Shown here: piece by piece, positions 1 to 12,160 of the stretch
Numbering within the stretch: position 1 is the stretch's first letter
How the letters are laid out: each line of letters starts with the position of its first letter
Assembly: GCA_014529385.2 (NCBI GenBank)
Contig: CM043964.1
Location: 131,853,420 to 131,913,419, forward strand
Direction of reading: 5' to 3'
DNA from: Adiantum capillus-veneris
Lineage: Eukaryota; Streptophyta; Polypodiopsida; Polypodiales; Pteridaceae
DNA length: 60,000 bases
Notes under the pieces: model-generated
The model's database searches: none
What the model was told of the DNA's origin: nothing
The model's input: the letters and a program-made list of their open reading frames with translations, nothing else
Made by a program: the position numbers and the translations under genes

Positions 1-2720
1 TGGATATGGGAGAGAGGGTTGAATCCACTCGCACCTGATATTGCTGGCGTCGATCTTCTGAATGGTCATAGATTTGAAGACCCTCTGCTCACATTCCAAG
101 GCTTCCTTTGTGCTTTCTCTTAGCTCTTCCTCTATTGCCTTACGCAATTTTTCCTCCTCTTCTTGTGTTAGATCCTGTGGCTCTTGAGAGGATCCTGCTA
201 TGCTTTCCTCTTGCATGTGTGTGTCCACAAGATCTGCCACATTTTAGAGGTCGATGCCCTCATTGGCGGCTGGCCCTGAGCTTTCTGCCTCTCCTCCTTG
301 CTAGCCTTTCAACTCCTCAATTTTCCTGAGGAGTGTTTGCTTTTCGCTTCAGCTTCTCCGTTCATATTCACGAGGAGGTCATTAAGTTCAGCGTTTACTC
401 TTTCCGCCTCCTCGAGCTTTATCTTTATGCTTTCCACTTCTTCTTGCAAGGCTTTTTGGCCCTCCTCCATTCTTGTTTGCATTACGATAGAACCTTTAGC
501 CATCATTAACCTCTGCTTTTTCTCGAGAGTCAGCTCCTTCTGATGTTCCTGCATTTGCTCTTCATATAGTTGACTCTCGAAAATGATTTGAGTCGAGCTC
601 GTAGCTCTGACTCTAGCATGTGATGCTCGCAGGATATTTGACTTTTAGTTGGTCCTTGAGCTCAAGGATTTCATCCAGGCTTGCTTCTTGTTCCATCTCT
701 GCTCTTTCCTTGGCATTTCTCATGGCCTCAACTTCTTTTGTTTCTTCTTCCAACTGTAGTGTCAAATTATCTCGTTCTTTTTTGGCATCTCGCAATAACT
801 TGTTGAGCTGCAGACACTCTTCTTCAGGTGCTTGTATTCTTTTTGCTGCTACCTAATTTGCTTCTTCCATTGCTTGGCAGTTTTGTAGAGCCGTTGCCAA
901 GCTGGCTTGGAGGTCAGCTTCTCTCTCTTTTTGCCCTTGGCTTTGTGCCTGCAGAGAATCCCTTTCCATCTTGGTCTTTTCTTCGGTGGCTTTGAGAGTT
1001 ATCATCTCTTTCTCTGAAGCCATGGATTGTGCTCGCAATCCGGCTAGCTTTGTCATCACCACGTCCCAGTCATTGGAGGGGAGGTGCAGGTCTACAGTGT
1101 ATGTAGCAATTTCTTTTAGTTCCACTAGACGGATGCCTTGCATCTGTTCTTTATGCCCTGTTCTCGCCAAGCCGAATGGGACTGTGGTGGCTTCTTCCTT
1201 TGTATAGCCTGCAGCTAGCAGGTCCAAAAATGCATAGTAGGCCTCATCTAATCCTTTTTGCTCAGACTCAGGCTTGGCCTCTTCCTTTGGCTCAGGTTCC
1301 TGCCTTTGCTCTTGCTTCTCAGCTTGCCTTTCATCTTGTTTGTCCTCAGCTGCATTATCTTCTTGTGGAGGGCTGCTAAGAGGTGGTGAGGGCGGTGGAG
1401 ATGGCTGTGCGCTGGGTTTAGGGCTATCTGGTAAAGCTGCAACTTTTCCCTTTAAGTCCCTGTCTGCTTTTGTTTTTCTTTCTCTTTCTTGGCTTTCCTG
1501 TTCATCTAGCAGTTTCTACCTTATCTGCTCTACTTCCTCCTCTGTGAAAGGGACATGGGGAATGTTTTCCGCTGTAACATCAAGAATCTCAAAATTCTTG
1601 ATATAATCTTCAAAGCGGTCCCTTTGCACTCTTCTGGATGATCCGGACATAGACTCGAGAGATGGCTTCCAGAGTTCGTTTAAATCACCGTTGGGGGCTC
1701 TTTCTACTAGGAAACTCTCCATCAGCCTCTCGAGTCTTGCCTCTTTTTGAGACCTGGTTTCTTTGGCCGGCACTTGAGCAAACTCCTTCTTTCCTTTCTT
1801 TTACTTGGGTTTCTCCTCTTCAACTGGCTCCAGCCGTCTCTTCAATCTCGTAGCCACCCTTGGTGCCCTTTGCGGCTCATCTTCCTTGTCTTCTTTCTCT
1901 TAGCCAATCATTCTGAGATGGGGGGTCAGGCCACCTTCCTTTAGCGTGTAGTGCCCCATAAACCACCTTGGTGATTAGTTCTCCTGGAACTATGTATGTT
2001 GGTTTTTGTTGCCCGTCTTTACTAAGCTGTCATGTATGTACGCCGCATAGTTGATTATCTTTGGGGTGCCTTTTTTCATTGCCCAAGTGAACGTTGTGGC
2101 AATTGCACATGGCGGCATCCTGTACTTCTGTGGCCTCTTAGTGCACATGTGGAAGTATTGGTTGTACAACTGGCTCATAATTGCCACCTTTGGGTTGGCA
2201 ATGTCTTCAAAGGTGTAATTTGCCTTTTTCTCTTTGTACACTTTGACTTCATCTCTTCTTTTTGTTACGTTGTCCCCCTCATTGGAGAGGTCTAGTGCAT
2301 GGGCTACAACCCGCTTCGTGATTATGATCTCTGTATCTGGTCTGCCTTGTAAATATGTTACCTTGGCCACTCCATCCTCTTTGATGCTTGTTACAAACTC
2401 CCATACTCTTTTGATGTCCACCCCTGCCGGTATTGCTTTGAAGTAGTTATGGAGGTCAATTTTCTCTAAGTAGCCGGCCATTTTGCTTCGTACAAATTCA
2501 TTGAGATCTCTCGGCAGCATTGGTAGCTCTATGACATTGCCTTCATTGTCTTTGAACACTCCCTGGTAGATCTTTAGGTTGTTTGACTCTAATAGATCTT
2601 CTTGTATCCAGGAGCTGGTGGGCTTTAGTGTTCCCTCTGGAATGACAAATGGTTCCACTTCGTCCAGATAATCTTTGATGGTCATTCTTTTCTTATTTGC
2701 CGGTGACTTCGAGCCGCCAT
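1..2720 (-). pseudogene. Gypsy accessory ORF2, left copy (C-terminus beyond window)
   Basis: Reading leftwards from the ATG at 2718-2720 there is a frameshift within the first codons. A 231-residue open stretch follows (2685-1990) starting MTIKDYLDEVEPFVIPEGTL. Further homologous pieces lie at 1773-1516 (MPAKETRSQKEARLERLMES), 1227-853, 795-613 and 554-309. The last three are rich in E, K, Q and L with heptad character, predicting a long coiled coil. The same order occurs in the right copy (37017 to 28430). No known enzyme motif is visible. It sits 3' of pol, where Athila-like elements carry an extra ORF, but I see no signal peptide or membrane segment supporting an envelope role. Function unknown. 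Confidence 0.75.
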
Positions 2721-2885
2721 AGATCCTGTTGCACTCAGTAGTCCGAAGTTAGCGTTTTTTTCATATTATCTGCGAATCTGAGTTTTACTTATCCAAATGA
2801 CTTGAAAATTGAAATTAAATCTTAAAAGGAACTTGTGAAGCTGTGCATGTGCTCACAGTGCAAATCTGGCCAAAAATTTACATCT

Positions 2886-3757
2886 AGACATCCTACGCGT
2901 AGGATGTCTTTTTCATCAGAATTGGTTCATATTTGACATGTAGGTAGTGTAGGGCTTATGGAACATGGCTAGAGTCTTGGATTTGAATTTGGATATCAAA
3001 AAGTGGATTTTTGGGATGATTCAGGATTTAGGTCACAATTTGGGTAGAATGTCCATCATAGGTAGCAATTGATGTCCAAATGGGTTGATAATTCGTATAT
3101 GGGCTCATTGCACCATGGTATTGGCTCCCATGATGTCATTCTTTGCTCAAAGGGCTAAATTTATGCTGGAGACATCCTATGCGTATGATGTCTTTTTCAT
3201 CAAAATGACATGAAACTTGTTTTGTGGGTTGTCCTTGGCCTATGGAACATGGCCATGTTCTTGGATTTGAATTTGGACAAGATTTGATGCTTGTAAGGCT
3301 CTGTGAGGTGTTTTTGGGCTCAAAAAGTGTATCTTGAAGGTGTTGGGGGTCAAAAGTGATTAGAATGGCTTCAAACTTGACATATGGGCTCTTGATGATG
3401 AGGTAATTGGATCTGGAATGATAAAACATCCCTTGCATGCCAAAAAGGTCAAATAGACATCCTACGCGTAGGATGTCTATTTCATCATTTTTTTCTCCCT
3501 GACCACATAGATTGTTTGCTGATGTGTTGGTGAATGTGTTGTGCAAGTTTCATGGGATTTGGACAAGATTTGGTAGGTCTTTGGCCCATTATTGCCTCTA
3601 TGCCGTAACTTTGCGTTTTTCCATGCATATGAGGTCAAATTTGGTCCAAATGTGATGAAACTTGGTGTATGGCTTGTAAATGTCATTCAGAACATGTGCA
3701 TGACAAAAAATGTTGGGGTTTGTGCCAAAACGTGCCCTTGAGACATCCTACGCCTCC
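2886..3757. repeat. Diverged ~285-bp spacer repeats with a conserved palindrome
   Basis: A 24-bp palindrome with core ACATCCTACGCGTAGGATGT is perfect at 2886-2909 and 3455-3478, imperfect at 3170-3193, and present as a half site at 3741-3757. The starts are 284, 285 and 286 bases apart. Between palindromes the units share phrases such as a reference to CTTGGATTTGAATTTGGA but are otherwise diverged. The right copy has the same arrangement at 37182-37770. This is the spacer between pol and ORF2. Confidence 0.85.
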
Positions 3758-3779
3758 TGGTGATTTTTTCAGTGCTGGT

Positions 3780-5570
3780 GCTCCCAGTGCTTGCCCTTTG
3801 CTCCCCTAAGTCCCTTTTGAGACTAATTTCAACAAAAAAGTCAAATGGATAGAGTATAACTCACTGTGTGGACTTCAGAGCCTCCAAGCCGTTTTCTGAC
3901 TTTTGGAGTGCTTTTTGGCAATGAAATTTCTCGATGTTGGTCTCCATAGCTTACCGATCCCTTGGGGATCCTTGCCGTATGGTTTTTGTCGACTTTGGCT
4001 TCACCAAAGCTTCATTTGGCAATTTGTCGCTCTAGAAGCACCCGTGGTTGCGTTTACATACCTTTGATGCTTTGTGGTGGTCTACCACCATAGGACTTGG
4101 TTGTTGATGGTCTAGGAAAGCCGCTCGTGAAGTTTGGTGGCAAACGGACTTGCGGTTTGGCCGCAAGTGCATTTTGACGCTTTGTGTGTCTGATGCCGTT
4201 TCTGAGGTTTAGTGCCGCTTCGGGTCACTTTTTGGTCATGCGGGTCATATAGAGTTGTCAAGCATGTCGAGATGCTCCTACCCATGAATTTTGGTAGCAT
4301 TTGGTCGCCGTTTCGCCGATTTTCCATTTGGTGGCCTCTTGCGGGTTTCTAGGAATTAGGGTTTTTTTCGATGGTTTCCTACTGCCTTTGGCTATCCAAG
4401 ACTGGTCTCCTAGAAAGGGTAAGTTGCCGATGAAGTCTTGTTGCTTTCGGGTTAGCCGTTAGGCCGCTGTCTCTACTTGTAGGTCTCTACCGCTCGCTTT
4501 GTGTGTGACCCCTACGCTAGTTTTCGCGACATAATGACAAACATACGCGTAAAGCTCAAGGTGGTGAGCCTACCTCTCATGTCTAGAACTGGTCAGGTAG
4601 TCGTGTGCATCGTAGAAGTTGCTGGAAGGTCAATCCGCTCTAGGTGGTAGAAGCTCTCTCCACAAAGTCAATAGTGAGAATGAGATAAAAATGGGGTGAA
4701 AATTTCTTATAATGGAGGTCCCCGAACCACTTTTCATGAAGTTTGACATGTGCTCCTATCTTCCTGTGAGATGCAGTTTAGGCTCAAAAATTTCTTGATT
4801 TGGACTCCATTTGCTCTGTTTACCAGAAATTTGGCATTTCGGTCAAAACCTTGCCAAAACACGTTTTTCACTCCAGTCTCATAATTGCACCCCCATTGTA
4901 CCATAGGTTGTCCTATAGTCACCGATCATCACCAAAAAAAAAAAAATCATTATGACTGTTTTTCACCTACTTTTTGTGTTTTTGAAGTTTTTCTGACGAA
5001 AATTAGCAAAATTAAAAGGAAAATAGCAAATCAAACCCAAAAAATCCCCAAAAATCATAATAAATCACAAGCATCACCGCAACACATTATATACACTCAC
5101 ATGCAATTTTTATGGCCGGATTTCTCCATTTTACCAGTATTTTGCCTGAAAAATGGCTATTTCTACTTATATACACACACCTAGGGGCTTGATTTGGCGT
5201 TTGGCCCCATATACCTGTAGCTTCATGCTGTATAAGGGCATATATACTTGGTTTACTCCAGAAAAATTCGCAATCAAACGTCAACCCTTATAGTCAAAAA
5301 TCATGCCCTTTTTTTGTTGTTTTTGTTATTGGTTCCGCATTTGAGAATGCCTCCCCCCCTCCTAGTCGGAGTCCTCCCGGACGACAAGGTATCACCTCAG
5401 AGTATGTGCCGTGCATAGGTTGAAAAATTTGTGCTAATGCCTGGCCAATTAATATTGCCCTATTTTATGCATACTCTGTCAATGCATGGAAAAATTAATG
5501 TTGTGCAAGAGAAGGGAATAAGCAAGATGCTTATTGGCATTCGCTGTCGAGGTTTTTTGCTTTCTTTGCA
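3780..5570 (-). other. Gypsy spacer between pol extension and ORF2, left copy
   Basis: This non-coding stretch aligns by eye with 44870-46605 of the right copy. Short minus-strand frames are shared between copies, for example at 4327-4112 and 4922-4734. Their protein identity (about 68% for the first) is no better than the DNA identity, so I do not call genes. A pyrimidine run at 5350-5365 duplicates the element's 3' polypurine tract. Confidence 0.7.
5350..5365 (-). other. Putative internal polypurine tract (left copy)
   Basis: On the minus strand this reads CTAGGAGGGGGGGAGG. It nearly repeats the 3' PPT of the right copy (CTAGGAGGGGGGAG at 28058-28071) but no LTR follows it. The same tract is unchanged at 46414-46429 in the other copy although the surroundings differ. 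An internal PPT could prime a second plus-strand start; that is inference. Confidence 0.6.
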
Positions 5571-5575
5571 AGTAG
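5571..5575. repeat. Target-site duplication of copia element (left)
   Basis: AGTAG lies directly before the LTR start TGTTAGG and is repeated at 11103-11107 after the other LTR end. Confidence 0.9.
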
Positions 5576-6332
5576 TGTTAGGAAATAAGACGTAGCTAAA
5601 TAGATATTTGAGTAGATTACTTAATGGAGAGAGATAGATTTTACACACAAGAGATTATAGAGTAGAGAGAGAGAGAGAGTACACATGATATACGTGGTTC
5701 ACCCAATGTGGGCTACGTCCACGGGAAAGCAGCCACTCAATGGCTTTAGCACTTCAAAAGAAGAAGTAGTTTACAAAGGGATTAAACCCTTAATAGAGCT
5801 CCCGCCTTGCTTCACTCTCACCACCTCACACTCACCTTGTTGCATCAACTTCACACTATGAAATGTGTGTAGAAATGGCCTCCTTTTATAGGCCAAAAGG
5901 GCTGCCCTCTCTTATGAGAGACAGCCATGTGTAGCCGCCCTTGTGCGAATAAGTCCAAATCGGACCCTCCAATCCGCCCATGTGTGGCCGCCCTTGAGAA
6001 GACAAGTCCGCTTTTGAATTCGGCCACCGGCCACCGGCCATTGACTTCCGACCACCGGCTATCGGCCAACCGACCGGTTGTTTTCCGACCACTTTTCGGC
6101 CGCCGTCCGGCCATAATATTCCGGCAAAAAAGAATATTCCGACGAAAAAAGTCTCGGGGGCCTCCGCCCCCGAGGCCTTTAAAGTTGCCCCTGATTCTTG
6201 TCCGTGAAAATTTTGGTTTCCGGTGAGTGATTTTCCTTCACGCACGATGGCTTCTCCTCATAATGGGGGCCTTAAAAATGTGCACTTTTACCACAGAAAA
6301 TTACAAGGGTAAATCAGGCTCCATACTTAACA
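5576..6332 (-). repeat. Copia 3' LTR
   Basis: It starts TGTTAGGAAATAAG and ends CCATACTTAACA on the plus strand and nearly matches 10343-11102. Inside are a TATAAAAG box on the minus strand near 5882-5890 and a strong G/C hairpin with stem CTCGGGGG and CCCCCGAG near 6153-6174. Confidence 0.96.
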
Positions 6333-6343
6333 ATCTCCCACTT
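6333..6343 (-). other. Copia polypurine tract
   Basis: The minus strand reads AAGTGGGAGAT directly before the 3' LTR start TGTTAAG. This is the standard plus-strand priming position. Confidence 0.85.
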
Positions 6344-6392
6344 GGAGACTGATCTCCAAACCAAACCTGTGACTGCTTTCCATTCTGGCTTC

Positions 6393-9300
6393 TTATCCTT
6401 GAATGCCGATTGAAGATGAGCAAAAGCTCAACTTCTCCTTGTTGACCACCTTTGTAAACATGTCTGCAGGATTTTCACTTGTATGCACCTTTCCTAGCTT
6501 TAGCTGTCCCTCTTCCAAAAGAGTGCGTATGAAGTGATATCTCACCTCAATGTGCTTTGTCCTTGAATGAAAGACTGAGTTCTTCGCAAGATGGATAGCG
6601 CTTTGGCTATCACTGTACAAGACACAATTGTCTTGTTTGAATCCAAGCTCTTCTAAGAATCTGTGAAGCCACAGAATTTCTTTGCTTGCCTCCATCATTG
6701 CTACATACTCTACTTCCGTGGTAGAAAGTGAAACCACTTTCTGCAGCTTTGAAGCCCAGCTTACTGCTGTGCCTCCAACCGTGAACACATAGCCAGTAGT
6801 GCTCCTTCGAGTATCTTTGTCACCTGCCATATCTGCATCAGCATACCCTTCTAGAAAAGTATCAGTTCCTCCAAAATACAAAGCATTTGTTGTTGTCCCT
6901 TTTAGATACCTAAGTATCCACTTCACAGCTTGCCAATGCTCTTTACCTGGGTTTTCCATGAACCTACTCACAACTCTCACTGCATGTGCAATGTCTGGCC
7001 TTGTCCAGACCATAGCATACATTAGAGAACCTACCGCTGCAGCATATGGAACTTTAGACATATAGGCTATCTCCTCTTGTGTCTTCAGACACATATCCTT
7101 CATTAGTTTAAAATGACCAGCCAAAGGTGTAGAAACTGGTTTTGCATTTTGCATTGCAAACCTTTCTAGTATCTTCTTGATGTAATCTTCTTGAGATAGC
7201 TTTATTGTCTTCTTCGTCCTGTCCCTTGATATTTTCATACCAAGTATCCTCTTTGCAGCACCTAAATCTTTCATTGAAAAAGATTTGGACAGCTCCTCTT
7301 TTAGGTCTTTGATGTCCTGCATGTTAGCACTTGCAATCAACATGTCATCAACATACAACATTAGGATGATGAATTTCCCATCTCCAAATTCTTCGTGTAG
7401 ACGCAGTGATCCGAGTTGCATCTTGTGAATCCATGATCCAACATCCATCGATCAAACTTCAAGTACCATTGTCTTGATGCTTGCTTTAAACCATACAAGT
7501 TCTTCTTTAATCTGCAAAACATTTTCTCCTTACCTTTTACTTCATACCCCTTTGGTTGAAGCATGTAGATTTCCTCCTCTAAGTCACCGTGAGGAAATGC
7601 CGTATTTACATCCATTTGCTCGAGATTTAGATCATGAGTAGCCACAAGGCTTAAGACAAGCCTAATTGAGTTCATTTTTACAACAGGAGAAAATATTTCA
7701 TTGAAGTCAATACCTTTCTTTTGAGAAAAACCTTTTACCACAAGCCTAGACTTGTACCTTTTCTTCCCACCTTCTTCTTCCTTCAGCTTGTACACCCATT
7801 TGTTTTGAAGTGCCCGCTTACCTTTAGGCAACTCAACCAACTCCCATGTTTGGTTGCAATGTAGTGAGTCCATCTCCACTTGCATGCTCTTCGTCCATTG
7901 TTCTTTGGATTCATGTTGCATAGCTTCTTCGTATGATTCCGGCTCTCCAGAATCTGAGATCAAGAGATGGTTGAAGGAAGGAACAAACCTTTCTGGAGGT
8001 CTACTTGCTCTTGTAGATCTTCGGGGAATAGGTTGAGGCTCCTCATTTGGTTGACGTTGTTGCACATTGTCACCGTTTGCAGTCCTTGAGTCTTCACTGT
8101 CCTCAAGCTCCATGTACTCATCACCTGTTTCTTTTGTTTGTTTTCTTTCCAAGTAATCTTTGTACATATTTTGTTCGTTAAAAATTACATCCCTACTCCT
8201 TAAGATTTTACCATCTTCAGAATTCCATAGGCGATACCCAAAGTCTCCTTCTCCATAGCCAATGAAGAAACACTTTTTGGACTTTGCATCTAGCTTTGAT
8301 CTTAGGCTTCTATCTATGTGCATGAAAGCCTCACACCCAAACACTTTGAGAAATGCATAATTCACCAGTTTACCTGTCCATGCCTCTTCTGGAACTCCCC
8401 CATTCAATGCCGTTGAGGGTGACCGATTGATTAAGTACACAGACGTACTTACGGCTTCCGCCCAAAGCTCAAGCGGTAGGCCTGCATGTAGCCGCATGCT
8501 TCGTGCTCGTTCCATGATTGTCCTGTTCATCCTTTCCGAAATCCCATTTTGTTGAGGTGTCCTTGGGGTTGTCCTTTGCCTCCGAATTCCATTGCTAGCA
8601 CAAAAGCTTTCAAAAGCTTGGCTGCAATATTCGCCTCCATTGTCGGATCTAAGGCATTTAACCTTGGTACCTGTTTCATTTTCCACAAAGGCTTTCCACC
8701 TTTGAAATATGGCAAATACATCAGATTTATTCTTCATGACATAAACCCATGTTTTTCTACTCGCATCGTCTATGAATGTTACATAGTACAATGAGCCACC
8801 AAGTGATGGTGTACTTGCAGGACCCCAAACATCAAAATGAACCAACTCAAGTTTTTTATTTTTTCTTTCATTTCTTGATTTTTGAAATTTTACCCTCTTT
8901 TGTTTACCATAAACACAATCTTCACAGAACTCTAAGTCCACTTCTTTCAAACCTGGTAGAAGCTTCTTTGTTTGAAGGATTTGCATTCCTTTGGCACTCA
9001 TATGCCCAAGTCGGTAGTGCCACACCGCACTGTCAACTTCTGTAGTTGCTGCACAAGCTGAAGGTTGCGTGCTAACAATACACAAGTAAAGTGTACCGAC
9101 TTTTTCTCCCTTGGCAACCACCAAAGATCCCTTTGAGATCTTCCACCGTTTGTTTCTGAATGCAATGTTGTGACCTTCATCGTCCAATTGTCCTGTAGAG
9201 ATCAAATTTTTGCGAAGAGAAGGAACATGCCTAACATCTTTAAGCTTCCATTCATTTCCGTTAGCAGTTTTGACAGAAACTGTACCTTTGCCGACAATCT

Positions 9301-9474
9301 CACAAGCTTCATCATCTCCCAAGTATACATACCCAAAATTACCTTTGCTGTAGTCTTGGAAATGTTGCTTGTGTGGTGTCGCATGGAATGAAGCCTCGGA
9401 ATCTACTATCCAGGAATTAGACACATTGTCTAATGAGAGAATTAGAGCATCTTGCTCTACTTTACCTGCCACAT
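6393..9474 (-). pseudogene. pol: Copia pol: protease, integrase, reverse transcriptase, RNase H
   Basis: A 703-codon frame (9472-7361) holds, in order: a retropepsin start (WIVDSEASFHATP); the pre-integrase zinc region (WHYRLGHMS ... CEDCVYGK); an integrase core with DVWGP, SDNGGEY and QNGISER as the three acidic sites; and the first half of RT (NKWVYKLK, VKGFSQKKGIDF, MDVNTAFPHGDLEEEIYM). A one-base loss near 7390 moves the frame to 7448-6393, which continues RT with LMLYVDDMLIAS (YVDD at 7333-7346) and RNase H (GYADADMAGD, SLSTTEVEYVA, LYSDSQSAIHLA). The protease active site reads D-S-E instead of D-S-G, a change expected to inactivate it. The copy therefore has at least two independent defects. 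Confidence 0.95.
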
Positions 9475-10278
9475 TGGCCTCCGATGTTGGCTTGTTGTCT
9501 TGAGACTCTGTCTCCTTCTTCTTCTTGGACCAGCAATCCTTCTTGACGTGGCCCTTCTTGCCGCAGTTCCAACATTCAAGAACTGACTTTGTGCGTGACT
9601 TGCTCCGCCTTGAGCGATCACGACCCTTTTGGTTTTTGAACCTCTCCTAAGGCCTTCCTCTTGTTTCCATTGATAGTGTAGCACTTGATGATTCTCCTGT
9701 GCTTCTCCTTCGCATTTCCTCGCTTAGGAGAACACCCACAACATCATCAAACTTAAGAGTATTTGTACCAGAGATAGAATTACTTACAGCCATCACAAGG
9801 CTGTCCCAACTATCCGGTAGAGATGATAGTATAAGGAGAGCTCGCACTTCGTCATCGAAATTGATTTTCACTGATCGAAGTTGACTTATGTTTGTGTTAA
9901 AGTCATTTAGGTGTTAACTGAACCATTCTCTGCCATCTTTAGATTGAACAAGCGCTTCATAAGAAATACCTTATTGGATGTCGATGGTTTCTCGTAGAAG
10001 TCGTCAAGTGACTTCATCAAGTCCTCCGTGGTCTTCATCTCCGAAACATTGAAGGCCACCGTTGACGCCAAGCTTAACCGGATTGTTCCCAGTGCCTTTC
10101 GATCAAGGACAATCCATGCTTCATCTGCCATTGTTGCGGGCTTCTTCGCAAGACCGCCTAGTGGCAAATAGAGGTCCTTCTGGTAGAGATAGTCTTCAAT
10201 CTGCATCTTCCAATGTTGGTAGTTTTTGCCGTTGAACTTCTCAATCTTGAGCTTCCCTTTCTCTGCCATAACTCCCAC
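9475..10278 (-). pseudogene. gag: Copia gag with zinc knuckle
   Basis: The start MGVMAEKGKLKIEKFNGKNY with the following W and YL residues is the usual copia gag (UBN2-like) N-terminus. The frame is open 10278-9907. A single-base change near 9910 shifts it to 9871, which continues DDEVRALLILSSLPDSWDSL. A TAG stop at 9647-9649 precedes a basic stretch and a CCHC knuckle, CWNCGKKGHVKKDC, near 9570-9530. After the stop the frame continues directly into pol. Gag and pol were evidently one polyprotein. Confidence 0.9.
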
Positions 10279-10328
10279 TCAATTCAAGGAATCCTTTCCT
10301 TGAGATAATTTAGCTACGAGCAAACCTT

Positions 10329-10340
10329 GCTCTGATACCA
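10329..10340 (-). other. Copia primer-binding site
   Basis: The minus strand reads TGGTATCAGAGC two bases inside the 5' LTR end. This is the common copia primer site matching initiator methionine tRNA. Confidence 0.92.
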
Positions 10341-10342
10341 GT

Positions 10343-11102
10343 TGTTAGGAAATAAGACGTAGCTAAATAGATATTTGAGTAGATTACTTAATGGAGAGAG
10401 ATAGATTTCACACACAAGAGATTATAGAGTAGAGAGAGAGAGAGAGAGTACACATGATATACGCGGTTCACCCAATGTGGGCTACGTCCACGGGAAAGCA
10501 GCCACTCAATGGCTTTAGCACTTCAAAAGAAGAAGTAGTTTACAAAGGGATTAAACCCTTAATAGAGCTCCCGCCTTGCTTCACTCTCACCACCTCACAC
10601 TCACCTTGTTGCATCAACTTCACACTATGAAATGTGTGTAGAAATGGCCTCCTTTTATAGGCCAAAAGGACTGCCCTCTCTTATGAGAGACAGCCATGTG
10701 TAACCGCCCTTGCGCGAATAAGTCCAAATCGGACCCTCCAATCCGCCCATGTGTGGCCGCCCTTGAGAAGACAAGTCCGCTTTTGAATTCGGCCACCGGC
10801 CACCAGCCATTGACTTCCGACCACCGGCTATCGGCCAACCGACCGGTTGTTTTCCGACCACTTTCCGGCCGCCGTCCGGCCATAATATTCCGGCAAAAAA
10901 GAATATTCCGGCGAAAAAAAGTCTCGGGGGCCTCCGCCCCCGAGGCCTTTAAAGTTGCCCCTGATTCTTGTCCGTGAAAATTTTGGTTTCCGGTGAGTGA
11001 ATTTCCTTCACACACGATGTCTTCTCCTCATAATGGGGGCCTTACAAATGTGCGCTTTTACCACAGAAAATTACAAGGGTAAATCAGGCTCCATACTTAA
11101 CA
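10343..11102 (-). repeat. Copia 5' LTR
   Basis: Near-identical partner of 5576-6332, with a two-base longer GA run and one extra A. It is the promoter-bearing LTR because the element reads on the minus strand. Confidence 0.96.
10652..10659 (-). promoter_or_regulatory. Copia LTR TATA box
   Basis: TATAAAAG on the minus strand lies inside the 5' LTR with about 310 bases of LTR left downstream, a plausible U3 promoter position. The match is by motif and position only. Confidence 0.55.
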
Positions 11103-11107
11103 AGTAG
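11103..11107. repeat. Target-site duplication of copia element (right)
   Basis: AGTAG, identical to 5571-5575. Confidence 0.9.
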
Positions 11108-12160
11108 CAGTTGTAACTCTACTGCTCTCTATTTAATTGTCTTTTTGGCAAAAGGAAATTTCTTTGCCGACACTCTTGATGGAGTCATAGTTGTTTCTAA
11201 GAATAGAATTGTCTGGGATATAATGGCTATGGGCCTTAAGGCCTTGGCTTTCCATTGGTATTTTGTTGCTGCCAATTTTTGTAAATGGTTTGACACTTTC
11301 TTGTTTTCCACTGGTTTGTCGTCAATTGGCATCCACATTTGTCAGTTTTTCTTTGTGAAATGCAGTTGTCTTCTTTCCGTTGTTGCTTGTACTGTAGGGA
11401 GTTCCTTTGGCCTTTGCTTTGGTATCCAAATGTGAGTGACATTTGGATTTTGGCTAAGCATTTTCTTTGGGATCCATATCTGTTTTATGCCCTTGGTTTG
11501 TGGTTGAACCATCTGCTTTGTTGAAATTTTGTTGTTGCATTGTTGTTTTTCTGCCATGTCATTTCTATCTTTCCGCATCTATACTTGTTTACCTTGTTAT
11601 GGTAGCCTAGATTTTTGCATTGTGGCCGGTGACTTCATTTGTCTGTAAGTAGTATGGTTGGCTTTTACCTGATTTTTGGTCTCGGGTTTCCTATTCTTCT
11701 TTGATGGCATTTGTGCTTTTGGCTTTGTTTCCAGTGATTGCATGGCTTGCAATTGATCATGATGGTATTGCTGAGCAAACGTTATCACCTGTGGTTCATG
11801 TTCATGCTGAATTTTGACTGCCTTTGCTTTTCAATCTATCTGCACATTGTACTCTTTTTACCAAGGTTGCCCCAACATCATTTGGTGTTGTGTGCTTTCA
11901 TCTGTCACCACATAGAATTTGTGTGGGTAAATATATTGATGTAGCTGTACATGCAATATAGTCCATCCCAATGTTTTCAATGGGTGTGATGTGCTACTTT
12001 CCAACACTTGAGGAGTAGGATGAAGTTGACCTGTAATTTTGAGCTGTTAGTATAATCCGTAAGAGATTAAATTTTCTTGAGCACCCGAATCAAGCAATGT
12101 TGTTGATTCAACTTGATTGCTGCCCACTTTGACCGCAATTATTGGCTCCACTGTTTCCTC
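11108..12160 (-). pseudogene. Gypsy pol C-terminal extension with second retropepsin-like domain, left copy
   Basis: The integrase tail frame (12547-12047) runs without a stop into EPIIAVKVGSNQVES and LLDSGAQENL, a retropepsin active-site signature. After a TAA stop in place of an AAA present in the other copy, the frame continues through HPTPQVLESSTSH, LGWTILHV, YPHKFYVV and ends MMLGQPW at about 11861. The D-S-G-A start and the hydrophobic-LGQPW end about 75 residues later frame a complete retropepsin-like fold. Beyond it lies a low-complexity, Q/K/N/T-rich tail (to about 11110) with many stops. The right copy shows the same at 46594-47935. Normal gypsy pol ends with integrase, so this domain is extra. 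Confidence 0.7.

Larger units (their letters stand above)
5576..11102 (-). mobile_element. Complete Ty1/copia LTR retrotransposon (5,527 bp)
   Basis: Two LTRs of 757 and 760 bp (TG...CA ends) flank a gag-pol region on the minus strand. The insertion has a 5-bp duplication AGTAG, an initiator-Met-type primer-binding site (TGGTATCAGAGC) and a polypurine tract AAGTGGGAGAT. The domain order protease, integrase, RT, RNase H is typical of copia. By eye the LTRs differ at about 13 positions plus two small indels, mostly transitions, indicating a fairly recent insertion. It lies inside the left gypsy copy, between the spacer and the pol extension. One or two frameshifts and an internal stop make it non-autonomous. 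Confidence 0.96.

Noticed and set aside
854-1379. Plus-strand ORFs in the left ORF2 region
   Set aside because: They are opposite-strand shadows of the coiled-coil pseudogene on the minus strand.
4112-4327. 71-codon minus-strand ORF with a counterpart at 45182-45397
   Set aside because: Protein identity (about 68%) is not higher than DNA identity, and ATG and stop fit chance survival in spacer DNA.
4734-4922. 62-codon ORF with a counterpart at 45794-45982
   Set aside because: Same reasoning: shared only because the spacers are homologous, with no sign of protein-level constraint.
5851-6245. Minus-strand ORFs in the copia LTR (and copies at 10620-11015)
   Set aside because: They lie within LTR sequence and reflect GC-rich hairpins; no domain is recognisable.
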